Of a stretch of DNA of 64,000 nucleotides, positions 24,681-36,800 are shown piece after piece (positions within the stretch are counted from its first letter, which is position 1; each line of letters begins with the position of its first letter). A program made the translations under genes and the position numbers. Source of the DNA: Neurospora crassa OR74A. Its lineage: Eukaryota; Ascomycota; Sordariomycetes; Sordariales; Sordariaceae. The DNA is taken from assembly GCF_000182925.2 (NCBI RefSeq), contig NC_026504.1, positions 4,464,001-4,528,000 of the forward strand. Direction: 5' to 3'. Under the pieces are notes generated by a model. It was given only the letters and a program-made list of their open reading frames with translations. It was not told the origin of the DNA and ran no database searches.

Positions 24681-26155
24681 ATGGCCGACCCAGTACCCCC
24701 GGCGTCCACTGCGCCGCCTGCCGCTCCGGCTGCAACTACGGCTACAGTATGTTACACTTTGGCTCCTTCGCACTTCATCGTATTTCTGAATATTATGGCT
24801 CACATCACACCTAGCCTCCTCCTCCTCCTCCTCCTCCTCCTCCGAAAGCCCTGAGGCCGCAGAACCAGGCACTTCGCATGCTCGGTCTCCCTAACCTGCC
24901 CAACAAGCTCCCCTCCCGAAATTGGATGATCTTCTGGACCGTCTCGGCCTCCATCACAGCTGCAATTATTTACGACCGCCGCGAGAAGAGGCGAAACATT
25001 GCGAAATGGAGACACGCCGTCGAGCACCTGGCTGCCGAACCCATCACCGATAAACTCGGTCTTGAACAGCCGCGCAAGCTGACCATCTACCTCTCCGCCC
25101 CGCCCGGCGACGGCCTGCGCGTCGCTCAGGATCACTACACAGAATACGTCAAGCCTGTTCTGGCCGCCAGTGGCTTGGACTGGGAGTTTGTGCAGGGCCG
25201 CCGGGAAGGCGACGTGCGCGCCGTAGTCGCAGAAAGATTGCGCAAGGTGCGCCGTGGCTGGGAGAACAAAGAGGAGCAGGACCCCAACCGCGAGCCTACC
25301 AAGGACGAGTTGATAGAGATCTACCGCCAGCAGCGCGGCATCAAGGACTACGAAGGTGTTCGCGGCGATGTTGTCATTGGCCGTCACACATGGAAGGAGT
25401 ACCTCCGGGGCCTGCACGAGGGTTGGTTAGGGCCGCTGGTCGCGCCCGCTGAGCCTGCGCCACTCCCTCCCACACCCGCACCCGCTGCGGCCGAGGGTAG
25501 CACATCTACAGAAGACAAGCCCGCGGAGGAGAAGAAGGAGGAGGAAGCCCCGAAGCCCAAGCGCCCACCCCAACCCAAGCCATACAACACGACCTCCGAT
25601 TACTCGTCCGAGACCCTTCATCCCCTGACGCCACAGGAACTCACCCCTGCGGTCCCTATCCGTGAGCCTCACATTCTCGGCTTCCTCAACACCCCTACAC
25701 GCATGGTCCGATTCTTCAACCGCCGCTCACTCGCCGACGACATCGGCCGCGAAGTCGCCGCTGTGTGCCTGGCAACCCACCGCGAGTTCCAGCAACAAAC
25801 CAACCCAGACGCGCCTTCTACCGATTCGGTGCAGTATGAGCAGGCGAAGGAGCTCGAGTGGGAGGAGCAGGACTGGCCCAAGAAGGTATGGAAAGAGGAT
25901 GAGGCCGATGCCGATAAGGAAGTGACGGAAAAGATCCATATCAAGCCCGTGGTTATGGACCCAAGACTTGCGCACCGCATGAGGAGGTTTGCCTTGACGC
26001 CCGAGGACGAGGATCGGGTGAGCAAGATTAAAGTGCCCGAGGAGGAGGTCGAGGGCTGGATCAAGGGTTCATTGAGGAAGGCCTGTCATTGGGGCTATGA
26101 CAAGGCCTTCAACAAGAAGAAGCTTGTCCCTTTGGAGGATAAGGATGTTGAATAA
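24681..26155 (+). CDS. tim54: TIM54, subunit of the TIM22 inner-membrane translocase
   Basis: Tim54 is part of the mitochondrial TIM22 complex, which inserts carrier proteins into the inner membrane. Two exons are inferred, 24681-24746 and 24815-26155, joined across a 68-bp intron with donor GTATGT and acceptor CTAG; the product is 468 residues. Exon 2 opens with nine CCT triplets plus CCG, encoding ten prolines, and then KALRPQ and RMLGLPNLPNKLPSRNW. A single membrane span follows (WMIFWTVSASITAAIIY, about residues 50-66), then the large intermembrane-space domain with TIYLSAPPGDGLRVAQDH. A Glu/Lys/Pro-rich linker divides the domain near residues 245-280. The length agrees with yeast Tim54 (478 aa). 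The start is in strong context (accATGG). Confidence 0.93.
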
Positions 26156-26499
26156 GCGAGGTGGTACTGTTGATACAGGAAACTTGTGTCCAACTGGCAT
26201 CTTATCCTCATGTACAAACAAAAGATATAAAGGAGGCGCATGTTACGATCACAGTGTATGAATAAGCAATGGCCAAGAAAAGCTGGATGTGGACTAGTTG
26301 TTGGGTATATTAAAAGGCTAGGTGTTAGCGGTTGCTAATCAGATGAGATTGGCGATATCTCTGATCTCTGCAGCCCTCTTCCACACATCATATAATGAGA
26401 CGCCTCTTCCAGTAAACTCGTGAATCAAGTAGTTCAACCAAGTCAACTCCTACCTTGTCTGGGGCCCCGTCTTCCATTCTTCATTCCCCTTTACAATGC
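26156..26499. other. Convergent 3' spacer
   Basis: The tim54 and PSME3IP1-domain genes converge here with 344 bp between their stop codons. No gene is seen; it must hold both polyadenylation regions. Confidence 0.5.
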
Positions 26500-27540
26500 T
26501 CAGTCATCATCCTCATCCGACGATGCATATGACACAAGTCCACCAAGGGGCTTTTTCGCGGGCGCCGTAACTGTGGTCGTAACTGTAGCCGTAACCTTGC
26601 CTGGCTCAGAAACCACCGTGTTCTTCTCCTCCTCCTTCTTCTTTTTCCCTTCCTCTCCTCCACTCCTAGCCCTCTTCACCACCCCGGGCACCAACCTTTT
26701 CCCCTCTCCCATCCTCCTCCTCTTCCTCCCTGCACCTCCCGCTCCACTCAAAAACATCAACTCCTCCTCGCCCAACCCATCATCATCCCCCCCATCCTCT
26801 CCATCCCCTCCCTCTTGCTCCTCACCACCACCATCACCACCACCACCACCTCTTTGCCGCTGCTGCAACTCCCTAAACTTCTGCAACCCCCCTTCCTCCT
26901 CTCTTCGTCTCTCTTCCTCCTCCCTCCTCTTCCTCTCCGCCACCCCCTCAAGAAACTCAATCTCGTCGTCGTCCAAAGCGCGGAACTGGTTCTTGATCTT
27001 GTTGGCTTCTTCAAAGGCCGCTTGCTTGGCTGCCTTGTTGGCTTGGAGGACTTCGTAAAGGGATTTTGGTTGTTGTTGTTCAGTGGCTGCTGGGCCACCG
27101 CCGCCGCCGATGGTGGGCATGGAAGAAGAAGAAGAAGAAGCAGAAGAGCGTTTCTTGGCTTCGAGTTCGGCTTGTACGGTGAGCCATTCTTGGGACTTTT
27201 TGGAGGCGGCGGTCGGCGGAAGAGGGGTTTGGGTGGATGGTGCTGGTGCTGATGCAGGTGCTGGTGCTGTGGCGGCGGGGGTGGGGGTGGGGGTTATTGT
27301 TGATGATTTTGATGATGATGATGATGAGATGGTGGTGGTGTTTTGGACATTGGCCGGTGTATTGGTGACGGTTGTTGATGTTGTTAATGATGTCGATGGG
27401 ACCGTGGAAGCGGCGGCGGCAGCAGCGGTTGTTGATGAAGATGTGGGAGGCGAGACAGATGAAGACGTGACAGCCGCCGGTGTTGCTACCTCCCCCGTAG
27501 AGGGGTTGATGACGCCAACGGAAACAAAACGGGAGGACAT
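26500..27540 (-). CDS. NIP30/PSME3IP1 N-terminal domain protein
   Basis: This single exon encodes 346 residues from the ATG at 27540 (MSSRFVSVGVI). Residues about 155-235 match the NIP30 (FAM192A/PSME3IP1) domain: KSLYEVLQANKAAKQ, then NKIKNQFRALDDDEIEFLE, then a charged helix. In animals this protein binds the PA28-gamma proteasome activator in the nucleus. Fungi generally lack PA28-gamma, so the partner here is unknown. The domain is preceded by a 110-residue Ser/Thr/Ala/Pro-rich region and followed by Gly/Glu-rich and Lys/Arg-rich segments and an acidic tail (SSDEDDD). Upstream codons in the same frame extend the open frame to 27780, but the family's N-terminus and the splice-free context favour 27540. 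Confidence 0.8.
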   Translation of the reverse strand: MSSRFVSVGVINPSTGEVATPAAVTSSSVSPPTSSSTTAAAAAASTVPSTSLTTSTTVTNTPANVQNTTTISSSSSSKSSTITPTPTPAATAPAPASAPAPSTQTPLPPTAASKKSQEWLTVQAELEAKKRSSASSSSSSMPTIGGGGGPAATEQQQPKSLYEVLQANKAAKQAAFEEANKIKNQFRALDDDEIEFLEGVAERKRREEEERRREEEGGLQKFRELQQRQRGGGGGDGGGEEQEGGDGEDGGDDDGLGEEELMFLSGAGGAGRKRRRMGEGKRLVPGVVKRARSGGEEGKKKKEEEKNTVVSEPGKVTATVTTTVTAPAKKPLGGLVSYASSDEDDD

Positions 27541-29790
27541 TTTCCAGTAAGCTTTTCGAAGATGGCTCGAGATTGTCTGGTAGACGGAACTGAATGTTTG
27601 GGATGTTTGAAGTAATCTGCGCTGTGTCGTCCGGTTGTGAGATGAGCTCAGGATGACTGACATCCAAAGATCACCGAAACTTTCTCGACGATTAAAGAAA
27701 TCTATGAAACGCCCAACAATTTTGTTTGTTGTGATCTTGTGTCGTAGGACCAGGTGGTTCATTTCATGATCGAGTCTCAAGACTCAAAACTCAAAACCCT
27801 TTAGCCTTTGGTCGGTATGTCTGCCGGTAGGAAAAGCCACCAATCACAGCAGGGAGGGTGGAGCATTGCGCTGCTGAACATTATTTCGAGTCGACATTCG
27901 ACAGCTCAACTATCTCAACTTCATATAAGCGCCAAAGCATTTAAGAAAGACTCAAACCCGAAAACGGCATTCGGCATGTCACAGATTGAAACGCATGAAA
28001 TAGCGGCGATTGGTTCATCGAAAACTTTTAGGTTTATTTATTCATCAGAGCATTGTAAGACTGGCAGTAAGAGGTGCCTTCAATGTGCTCGTCAATGCTG
28101 TCAGCTCATCATTGCAATGCACTCTACTACTCGATTTCGTCGGCAGATGCTGTCCGATATCATGTGATCCCCGAACTTCTTGAACCATGGTCAAGTACCC
28201 TGATATCTCGATCCAGCTGCTGCTGAACGGCGCCGTCAATTGCGAGATGACACTCACAATGCCCGGTTTTAATCGTCTTTTGCTTCCTCCCATCATCCCA
28301 TTCTTTTCCACTCCCACATGCCCGCAATGCTCGTAAATCATGAGGGTATTCCGCGGGTAACAAATCCATCCCTACTGGCACGAGGACCAGTTTAACCCCA
28401 AGCGAACCCGTCTACCGTTTTGAACGTGATTGCAAGTCTTCCCACTCTACAACCAGATGCCGGTCTTCGAGAAGAAAATGAAGAAAAAAAAAGAAAAAAA
28501 AAAGAAGAAAAAAAACACCAAAGTTAAAGAAAACAGCCACCATCTAAGTCCATAGTTAAGGTAAACAGAAAGACAACGTAAACGCTGTCCAGGTGTTCGC
28601 CGAGTATCGACAGGAGGCAAGTCTTGGGGCCACCCCTTGACATGCAGCGATGAATGACTCGACGTGCAACCCAGAGTGTGGTGTTGAACGTAAGAAACGA
28701 CACACAAGAAGAATAAAACAGCAATCGAGCCCCCTTTTTTCCGCAAAAATGCAAAGCAGCCTCATCTTGATTTTTCCGACCTCATGAACCCCAATCCTGT
28801 AAACGCACCAAACCCTGGTGGGTAAGAAGAAAAGGAAAGAAGAAATAGAAAAGAAGATTTTTACCATGCCCACCTCCGAACTTTTTTGATATATGTAAGG
28901 CCTCGAATGTACTTTTGATAGGTGACGCCGCGCGAAGAATGGCCTTCTTATGTAACTGACCAGCTGCGGTGGACCACACGACCCTTTTTGTGAATGCATG
29001 AAACGCAAAGAACCAGGACGAAAAACATAAACAACCAGCGAGTGCAAGTGACTTCGACCCAAGGTTATGTCAGCTATCACTCAAGCTGAAACAAGTCGGG
29101 CAGTGCTTGTTGTGAGCTGTCGCGACATCGACCACATCGCATCTCTCGAACGGGTATAACCCATTGATGCAAATATGTCGTTGTTATCAGTGTATGCTGA
29201 CTCTCGCAACCCAAGTCGACGCTGATGGGCCCGGGGAAAAAAAGGTGGCAGTCGATGCGGAAGCAAACCGCCCGTCTTGTGTGTTGGAAGAGAAAATGAA
29301 AAACTTTTGTCGAATCTATGCCGAATTTGAACAAAGCCCGTGATTTAGGAAACCAAGAACGCCGGTTTATGAATATTACCGAACCATATACCGAGGAAGA
29401 AAACGAAAGTCATTAATCAATGACGAATGGAAGCGTGAAAAGTTTGTATCTCGCACATGTAAGTACGTTGCGACTGCCCATCCCATGCCGTGGCAATGCT
29501 TCTCCGCTCATGCATGCGAAATGGAGCGAGCAAAGGTGGGGATTTCGCTAGGAACAGAATCTGGAGGAGTCTGGTCTTCTGGGCTTTTCAAACGAACCGG
29601 TCCATTCGTCGATCGGGGTATCTGAATGCAATGTATCAATTCTCTGATGTGCCTGTAAAAGAACCTGCACCAGATGAAGATGCAGTGAGAAAGCACAGCC
29701 TCGGATGAAAAGCTGCGGATGTTGTATGATCACTCAAAACGCCAAAACTCGTGGCATCGTCGAAACCGTGTCGCAAGTGTCCTTGGCTAT
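27541..29790. other. Intergenic region with purine-rich tracts
   Basis: This 2.25-kb spacer runs from the PSME3IP1-domain gene promoter to the 3' end of the cyclin gene. An A/G-rich tract of about 45 bp lies at 28469-28515. No recognisable coding region is present in any frame. Confidence 0.4.
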
Positions 29791-30810
29791 TTAGCCAACA
29801 ACCGGCTGTCCGTAGGTGTGACCCATGAAGTATGGAGGCGAGTTGTCCGTAGCAGCGCAAGTGGCGCAATTGCAATCACCGGAAAGGGAATGCTCCCAAA
29901 CATTGTGGGTGTAGTTCCAGTACCCCGAAGTGCCGTTCTGGTGACGATTGGACAAACCACGATAGAACGAGTTATATGACGCAGGCTGCTGGTATTGCCG
30001 AGAGGCCTGGCAATGGTCCCTAACCGCACTATCGAACCACTCGTTGTAGTGGGAATTGACCGATGTCGCCGAGTTGACATACTCGGGCGTTCCGTATCCA
30101 GAGTCGGGAGGCGTCAACGGCGCCTGCTGCTGCGACCAATGACCCCACACGGACTGCTCGTGGCGAGGATAAGTAACGTGAGTGGTTTGGCTGCGCTTGA
30201 TGCTCGATAGCCTCTCATACTCGGCAATCTGCTTCTGCTCCCAAGCCGAGGAGAACCGAGATCGGGAAATATCGGTCTTGATAGGAGGCACAAGGGAGGC
30301 CAAGCGTTCGCGGTTGGCCTGAGCTTGTTGCAATTTCTTCGCCTCCAACCATTCCTTCCAGTTTGCCAGCCAGGCATTGTAATCCTCACTCTCATCGAGG
30401 TTGACATACAGCCGCCAGCCAATTACACCGAGCCACTCATATTCCAGAGTGTTGAGCTCCTTGACGGGAATCCCGCTCACTTCGGACCAGGACTTGTTCT
30501 GAAAAGTGTTATCGTCCAGAAACTTGCTTCCAAGCAAAAGCGAGATGGTCAACATGCGCCAGATTTGACCTTCGGAATGGGTGGTCTGGCCGTTAGCCTT
30601 CATCATGTTGATGCGCTTGGCAAGGTAGTTCATGCCGAGAAGGATGGTAGTGCTGGGAAGCCGAGTGGAAGTGAGAATCTGTGACACGAACTTCCTGAAG
30701 GCGGTGTTGACAGCATTTTGCGGCATGACAATTCGAGTGGCCATTTCAGAAACATAATCGGCCATCAACTCGACCTCGTAGTCGAGAACGGCGCAAACAC
30801 CTCCGGGCAT
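29791..30810 (-). CDS. Clg1-like cyclin
   Basis: This single exon encodes 339 residues from ATG at 30810. Residues about 20-140 form a cyclin box of the Pho80/Pcl type, visible in STTILLGMNYLAKRI, RMLTISLLLGSKFLDDN and NTLEYEWLGVIGWRLYVN. The C-terminal 170 residues are Gln/Ser/Tyr-rich and probably disordered. The arrangement matches yeast Clg1 and S. pombe Mug80, cyclins that partner Pho85/Pef1-like kinases. The partner kinase cannot be read from this window. The gene is followed upstream by an unusually long stretch without protein genes, which may contain an extended promoter or long 5' UTR. Confidence 0.85.
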   Translation of the reverse strand: MPGGVCAVLDYEVELMADYVSEMATRIVMPQNAVNTAFRKFVSQILTSTRLPSTTILLGMNYLAKRINMMKANGQTTHSEGQIWRMLTISLLLGSKFLDDNTFQNKSWSEVSGIPVKELNTLEYEWLGVIGWRLYVNLDESEDYNAWLANWKEWLEAKKLQQAQANRERLASLVPPIKTDISRSRFSSAWEQKQIAEYERLSSIKRSQTTHVTYPRHEQSVWGHWSQQQAPLTPPDSGYGTPEYVNSATSVNSHYNEWFDSAVRDHCQASRQYQQPASYNSFYRGLSNRHQNGTSGYWNYTHNVWEHSLSGDCNCATCAATDNSPPYFMGHTYGQPVVG

Positions 30811-33800
30811 CTTGGCGGTTGGTAGTCAGAAAATCTGAGTTTGAAAGTGAGGATGCGTTGAAAGATGGACGGATCCGGGATCAGAGCTTGGATATAACGG
30901 AGATATCACTAGCCGGATAAAACCCCAAGGTTCAAGATGGGAGAGGATCTCGAAATGCTGAGAATGATCGAGATCTAGTGAGACGGTCTGGCCATAAGTC
31001 GTCGAAAGGGTCGTGAGAAATCAGTTCAAAGAAAACCAGACTGTTTTGAGTCGTCGCAAAAAAAATGCCCGCAGCCAACAAGTGATCCCTAGTGAGAGAT
31101 CTTTTTGTTCGCGAAGCAAAGGAGAAATCGTCGTGATCCAATCAACAAGGTCGAAAAAATCTCTGGACTCAAGGGGTCTGTATCCGGTATGCAAGATGCC
31201 GGAATATTAGGTCTCGTTGAAAAGAGAATGTGTAGGAGCTATGAGAGGCAGGGTTAGTTTTCCATGGCCAAGTGTTGTTGCGTTTGGTGGAGAAGTGTGT
31301 GTATTCGTGGTAGGGGACAGCGTGGAGCGGACTCCAAATGCAGACACTCACCTGTGAAGACGAAGTCGGACGTGAAGGTGACAGATACCGTCGTTGTGAT
31401 CTTAAGGTGATGTCGGTGACGGCGTGACAATGTCCTCCAGTGATGATGGGTGGTCTTGTCGACTTGTCCGGTGATGCCGTGCTGAGTCTGACGTCGAGGG
31501 TCTGAATACCACTAGTACTGGCAAAACACTGAGAGCGCACCCTGGCCGTAAAAAAAACCACTCCTGCAAAGGCGCCTCTTCGTTATTCGACCCAAAACAG
31601 CGAAGAGTTGAAATGCACCCAAATCCTCTCTTGAACGACGCAAAACTGAATTGGTCGCTCGTCGGTATGCGGGATCCCCGGCGGATTCGGCAGCGATGGA
31701 GGGGAGGAGGGAAGAAAAAAGAGACGTGAAGTACGGCGTGACGACGACGAGAAGAGAGGAAGAGAGAGAGGTGGAAGAGGAAGAAAAGAATCGTGAAAAT
31801 GAAAGGTTGAGAAAGACGGGCGCTAGACCGGGGGGTAAGATGGTCAGTGCACTGCCCGGGTCGACTCGTTCAGTTGCGACAAGAGTGCGACTGCGACTGG
31901 CGACTTGCGACTGACTGACTGACTGGATCGCAACCTTCAAACCTGCGCGCGACGGGGCCGGCTGCGAGGTGGTACCTCTAGGTAAAATCGAAGTGAATGG
32001 CCTGCCAGAACTGCCTTTGACAAGACGCCAGACGCTAGCCGTGATCCACAGTGGCCCGTGCACACGTCATCTGGAGCCAAAGAGAGAGGCGAACGAGGGC
32101 GACGACAGATCCGCTACCAAAGTGGATGGCAACTGAAAAGCGTTGGGCGAGTGGAGCAGTGAAGACCCGGCAAAAGGATGAAAAGAACAACGCTTGAGTG
32201 GTCCGTTCTGCAGATGCGCTACTAGTCAAGCAGAATGGAAAACAGACGGAGCAGACGGGAACCACACCACAGTGTAAACTGGCTGGATCTCGATACAGTA
32301 CCGTACCTCCACTTCGTTGCTGTTACCGTCCTGCGTGCCCGCAAAACCCGGCACACTCGTAGTGCAGGTGCATAGAGGCATGTAGGTAGTAGGTAGGCAC
32401 TGCAGGTGAAAGTCGGGAGACCGTCACGCCGCAACTGAGCTGACCACAAGATGGTGGGAAAGTTTTGAGACCGCCACAGTGATGGTGACCTCTTGGAAAT
32501 GGGATCCAAGTAGGACCCAAGCTTAAGATCTCGCGGGCCTCTTCTCAAACAACTGCATGTCGCCGTAGATCTCAACCTAACCACTTGCGTGGGAATCTCT
32601 ACACTACATTACACGGCCTCGGATACACAGTACTGATTACCACTGCACCGCAAAAGTCGACCGAAGTGTGCATCGCAGTGCATCGTGGAGGTGCGTGCCC
32701 TGTCCTCTGGACCGAGATGGGAGTGTGCATCTGTACCTAGGTACATAGGTAGCTTCCAGCGCAGCCAATTTGGTACGACAATGACGGAAATGACCAGGGT
32801 TCGCGTCGACCAGATCATGTCCTTTTTCGACGGCCCTTCCCAGACAAGCGAACGATGGCACCGATGAAAATTTCACGGCGAGTACTAGTAGGTACTCTAG
32901 ATGTGCGGCAGGAGAGGCGCCAAGACAAGCCGGACCACGCAAGGGAAAGAGAGACAAAGGCGAAGAGCACCTGCCGTTGGTCGCAATTACAACTGCCTGC
33001 TGGAAAATAGCGAAGTTGCGAAGGAGGCGGGGAGTGGAAGGTGCTGCAACGGACGAAGTCCCATTCCCTCTGCTTCCAAAAAGGCAGGCAATATCTGCTG
33101 AAATGACTGACTAGGTACACTAGAGCCAAAGGTCGATCTGATTGTGTTGACATGTTACCTAACAAAACATGGCTTGTACAATGCGGTCATTCATGCGATC
33201 AAGGTCAAAAGGTAACATCCGAGACACGGTTATTCGGGCTTGATTAGATTTGCCTTCTGTCTTTCCACACGTGCGTTGCGTCTGTGTTTTTCCCCCAGCA
33301 GCCCAGGAGCCCAGCGAGCCCGGGCAGGTACCTGACTTCAGGTTGAACGGCCTGTGACGTCTGTCCTCTGCCGCGTTCACTACACTACACTACACTAGTG
33401 TTTGCATACCACACGTGTACGATCCCAACAACACCGTGGCGAATGTGTTCCAATACGTAATACCGATACTAAACCCCAAGAAACGATGCAAAGCCGTCGT
33501 CCCATCGTGGGGGGCAATCTGCAAAATCCGGTCCTTCGCTACTGTTATCATTTACTGAAATTGTAACAGGTCTGGTACGAAATTTGATGATTGCTCAGGA
33601 CCGACAGCAACCTGGAAGATTAGGATGGAACTCCGTGACCGACACTGCAATTGACATGGTCTGCACGTTGTTCAGTGACTGCCCTGGGTGGGGGCTAACT
33701 GACATGTCAGCGTCTCGCCAATTTCAGATTGCTCCAGGGTATCCACGAGGAGACAGGCAAACACTAAAAACCATTAGAACCCATTAGATGGATCAATACA

Positions 33801-36800
33801 TCAAGATGTGCAGTTGGGTGAGGTATATCTCACGCATGTCAAGCCAGGACATATACCTTGGTCCAGAGTATCGCCCTATCAATTTCGCGTCTTTTCCGGG
33901 CTTTCAACTTTATTCTCCAGCTCTGGCTACATATTCCGCAGGACATGCATTGCCGTGTGCAAATGTCAATGTCAATATCTGATGAGGTGAGGATAGGAGT
34001 TTCTGGAACAATTCCGCATCCATTCCATGTGCGTTTGGATATCGTTTCCATTGCAACTCTGTACTTATTGGGTTCAGTTTTGATGATCGTGGTTTTCCTG
34101 CGTACCCGGCGCGTATTCCAAAGAGCATACAGGCAGTCAGTCAGTCAGTCATCCTGCTTCCATGGAGCACCTTTGAGAGTTTGTGCCTTGCTCCTTCCTA
34201 TTTCCTATAGGGCAGCCGCCACCCAAGTACTGTGATACACCAAGCACGGCATGCGCAACCCCCCCTCTTCGGTCGATGCCAATTCCCCTCGTTTGAGGAT
34301 GATCATGCCGCGATTGTCGCTTGAAGATGAGTAGCGTAAGTACCTCCAAATTATCAACGGTGCTACTAAACCCGAAAATGGTTTCGCCCCGTCGTGGAGC
34401 GGATTCAGTCCTCCGCAATTTAAAGGCTGCCTTCTCTCTCACCACCTGCCGTAGTGCCTTCATTAGAGTACTTGGGTTTCGATCGTTTCAGGCGGCCATC
34501 TGCAACGCCTGTCCGACGGTGACAACCAGAACGAGTCATCCAAGCGGTCCGAAAAGAAAGGGTTCACGACCTCGTGGATGTCCCTATAGTGAGTGGTAGG
34601 TTGGCTATGCAGAGTCTGTTGATATCCAAAAATACCACCAAATGCCACATCGGGACGGGGATCTTCAGATAGCTTGGCCTCACACTGGCTGGGCTCGCTG
34701 GGCGCCGACACCACCAACCCACGCCCACTACGCCCACTGTGTCTATCCGAGGCCACACACATTGGCTTTGACGAAGAAGACCAGGCATGTCTCACTCTCA
34801 CACGCTTCCAGGAACACGGGCAGCGCAGAGCCTGGTCAGGGTTCAGGGTCGCCTGGATCCCTCGAGTCCAGCAATGGGACTAACCTCGGAATGGAGTTGA
34901 ATCCGTAGTGTGAGACCCACAGAGATATGCCAAACTCTTCCATCATCGCCGCCGTGAACCGGGAGCTACCTTACAAGCAGAGTAGATTTCTCTGCTGTGG
35001 TTGTCCAAGGACGTCAGGGCACGGAGCAGTGACCAAATTACTGCCAAAATATAGCCATACCATGATATCTATAAGTAGTGTACACTACTGGTGAGCCATG
35101 GGCACCGTGGCTCATTCTCAGGGCCGGGCCATCACGACCCGTCTCTCCGGCACGAGTCATGGAACCGGCTTTCACTTTGAAAGTGAAGACAACAGACCAG
35201 GAAGGGCCAGTCGCAGGCTTGCCAGGGGACTTCTCCAAATCCTCCAGCCCCTCGGGACACCCATGTCCATTGAGAATGGTGTTGACCCAGTTTCCGGATG
35301 CGCCCCCTTGTGGCGAGACAGAAGCGGGTTGCACAAGGAAAGCGCAGCGTCCACCACGATTCTCAAAGGCACCAGAGATCTTTTGAGAAGCGGTCAAGGG
35401 CCGACAGCTCCGCTAACTGCCCGGACTCTCTGTGCCTCTAAGCGTCTCGGCCGGCTCTTTTTCTTTTCCTCACTTCTGAATGGCCATAGCCGGACATTCA
35501 CGCTCCAAGTGGGGACGCCTTCCAGCCTTTTCGATTCGCTTTCTTCAACAGTCAACACACCTCACACCACACAAGTGAGTCAGGAATAATGTTCACATCA
35601 AGATCGACTTGGTGATTGCAGTTCACCCCTGGTTTTGTTCGTTAGCGCGGGACTTCAACACGCACTCTACACTACGCAACTCAACTACACTACCACTCTA
35701 CCAAACTGCTTGAATCGACCAGATATATTCGGACGCGTTAATACGTTACCCAACTTTTCGTTTCAAATGTGATTTTCCCGTCATCTTTCTACACTATGTA
35801 TCTTTGTAAACCCCTGTCGTAAAGGAACCGCGCCAACAAACAAACTACGCAGTAGTAATGAACTGTAGTGTAGTGTATGGGAGAAGTGGCTCTGATCGCC
35901 AGAAAGCTGTTATGTAGGTCACAAGGGCATACATAGTAGACCGTCCGTCTGCAGGCATTCGCTTTGTTAGCGCGGTGAACTTTGCAAGTGGCGGTTACTC
36001 TATTTTTCCTACAGCAGATGATTGGTGTGCCCACTATCAGCCATTCAAATATTGGGAGGTGGCGGTACCACGCTAATAAAGTAAATGCCGGCAGTGTTGT
36101 AAGTTCGGCCTGCAACAACAACCACCAAAAGAAAGAAGATAGAAGAAAAAAAAAGAACAAACAAGAGTGTATAGCCCCAAAGGAAGGACATGACCGTCAT
36201 CGTCTTTTACGGCGTTGCTAAACAAGAAGCAGCAAAGTTGTCCGTGGTAAACTTACCAGACCGAGAGCTACTACATATGCTGTCAATCATTCGAGCTCGT
36301 CGTCCTAGCTTGGTCGAACTCAAATCTTTTTGACGGTGAAGAGTCGGCAGCACAGGCAATCAAGGACTCAGGTACAACACTCGTATATAGTCGCATACAC
36401 CCGAAAACGCAAAGGCACTGAGCACTTGGCAACCCATACCAACAGTCAACGATGCGCCCGAAAGTTAATCTGCCTCTTCAAGAGGTAATAAATCTACACA
36501 ACGTGGTATCCGGCGGCGGCGGCACAGACGATGCATGACTGTCATTGTTGTCAGAACGCGCAACCCTCAGTTGGCTCTGAGTGACTTTCTTGCTGCTTAC
36601 TCATTTGCTGGAGAGCAGCCACGTTATCCACTCCAAATTGCACTACACTACACAATTCTCACTTGGCAACCGTTGGCGTTGAGTAACTCTTTCAGCACCC
36701 CGAGACCCCCGGATGAACTCTAGGTCAGTGATGAAGGTGCATCATGTCATTGGCTGTGCAAGCACTGGGTGGTCTCAGTCTTCAGTGCGATGACGGGACC

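Noticed and set aside
35098-35589. 163-codon frame in the long non-coding region
   Set aside because: Composition and lack of motifs look like chance; overlapping frames of similar length exist on both strands.
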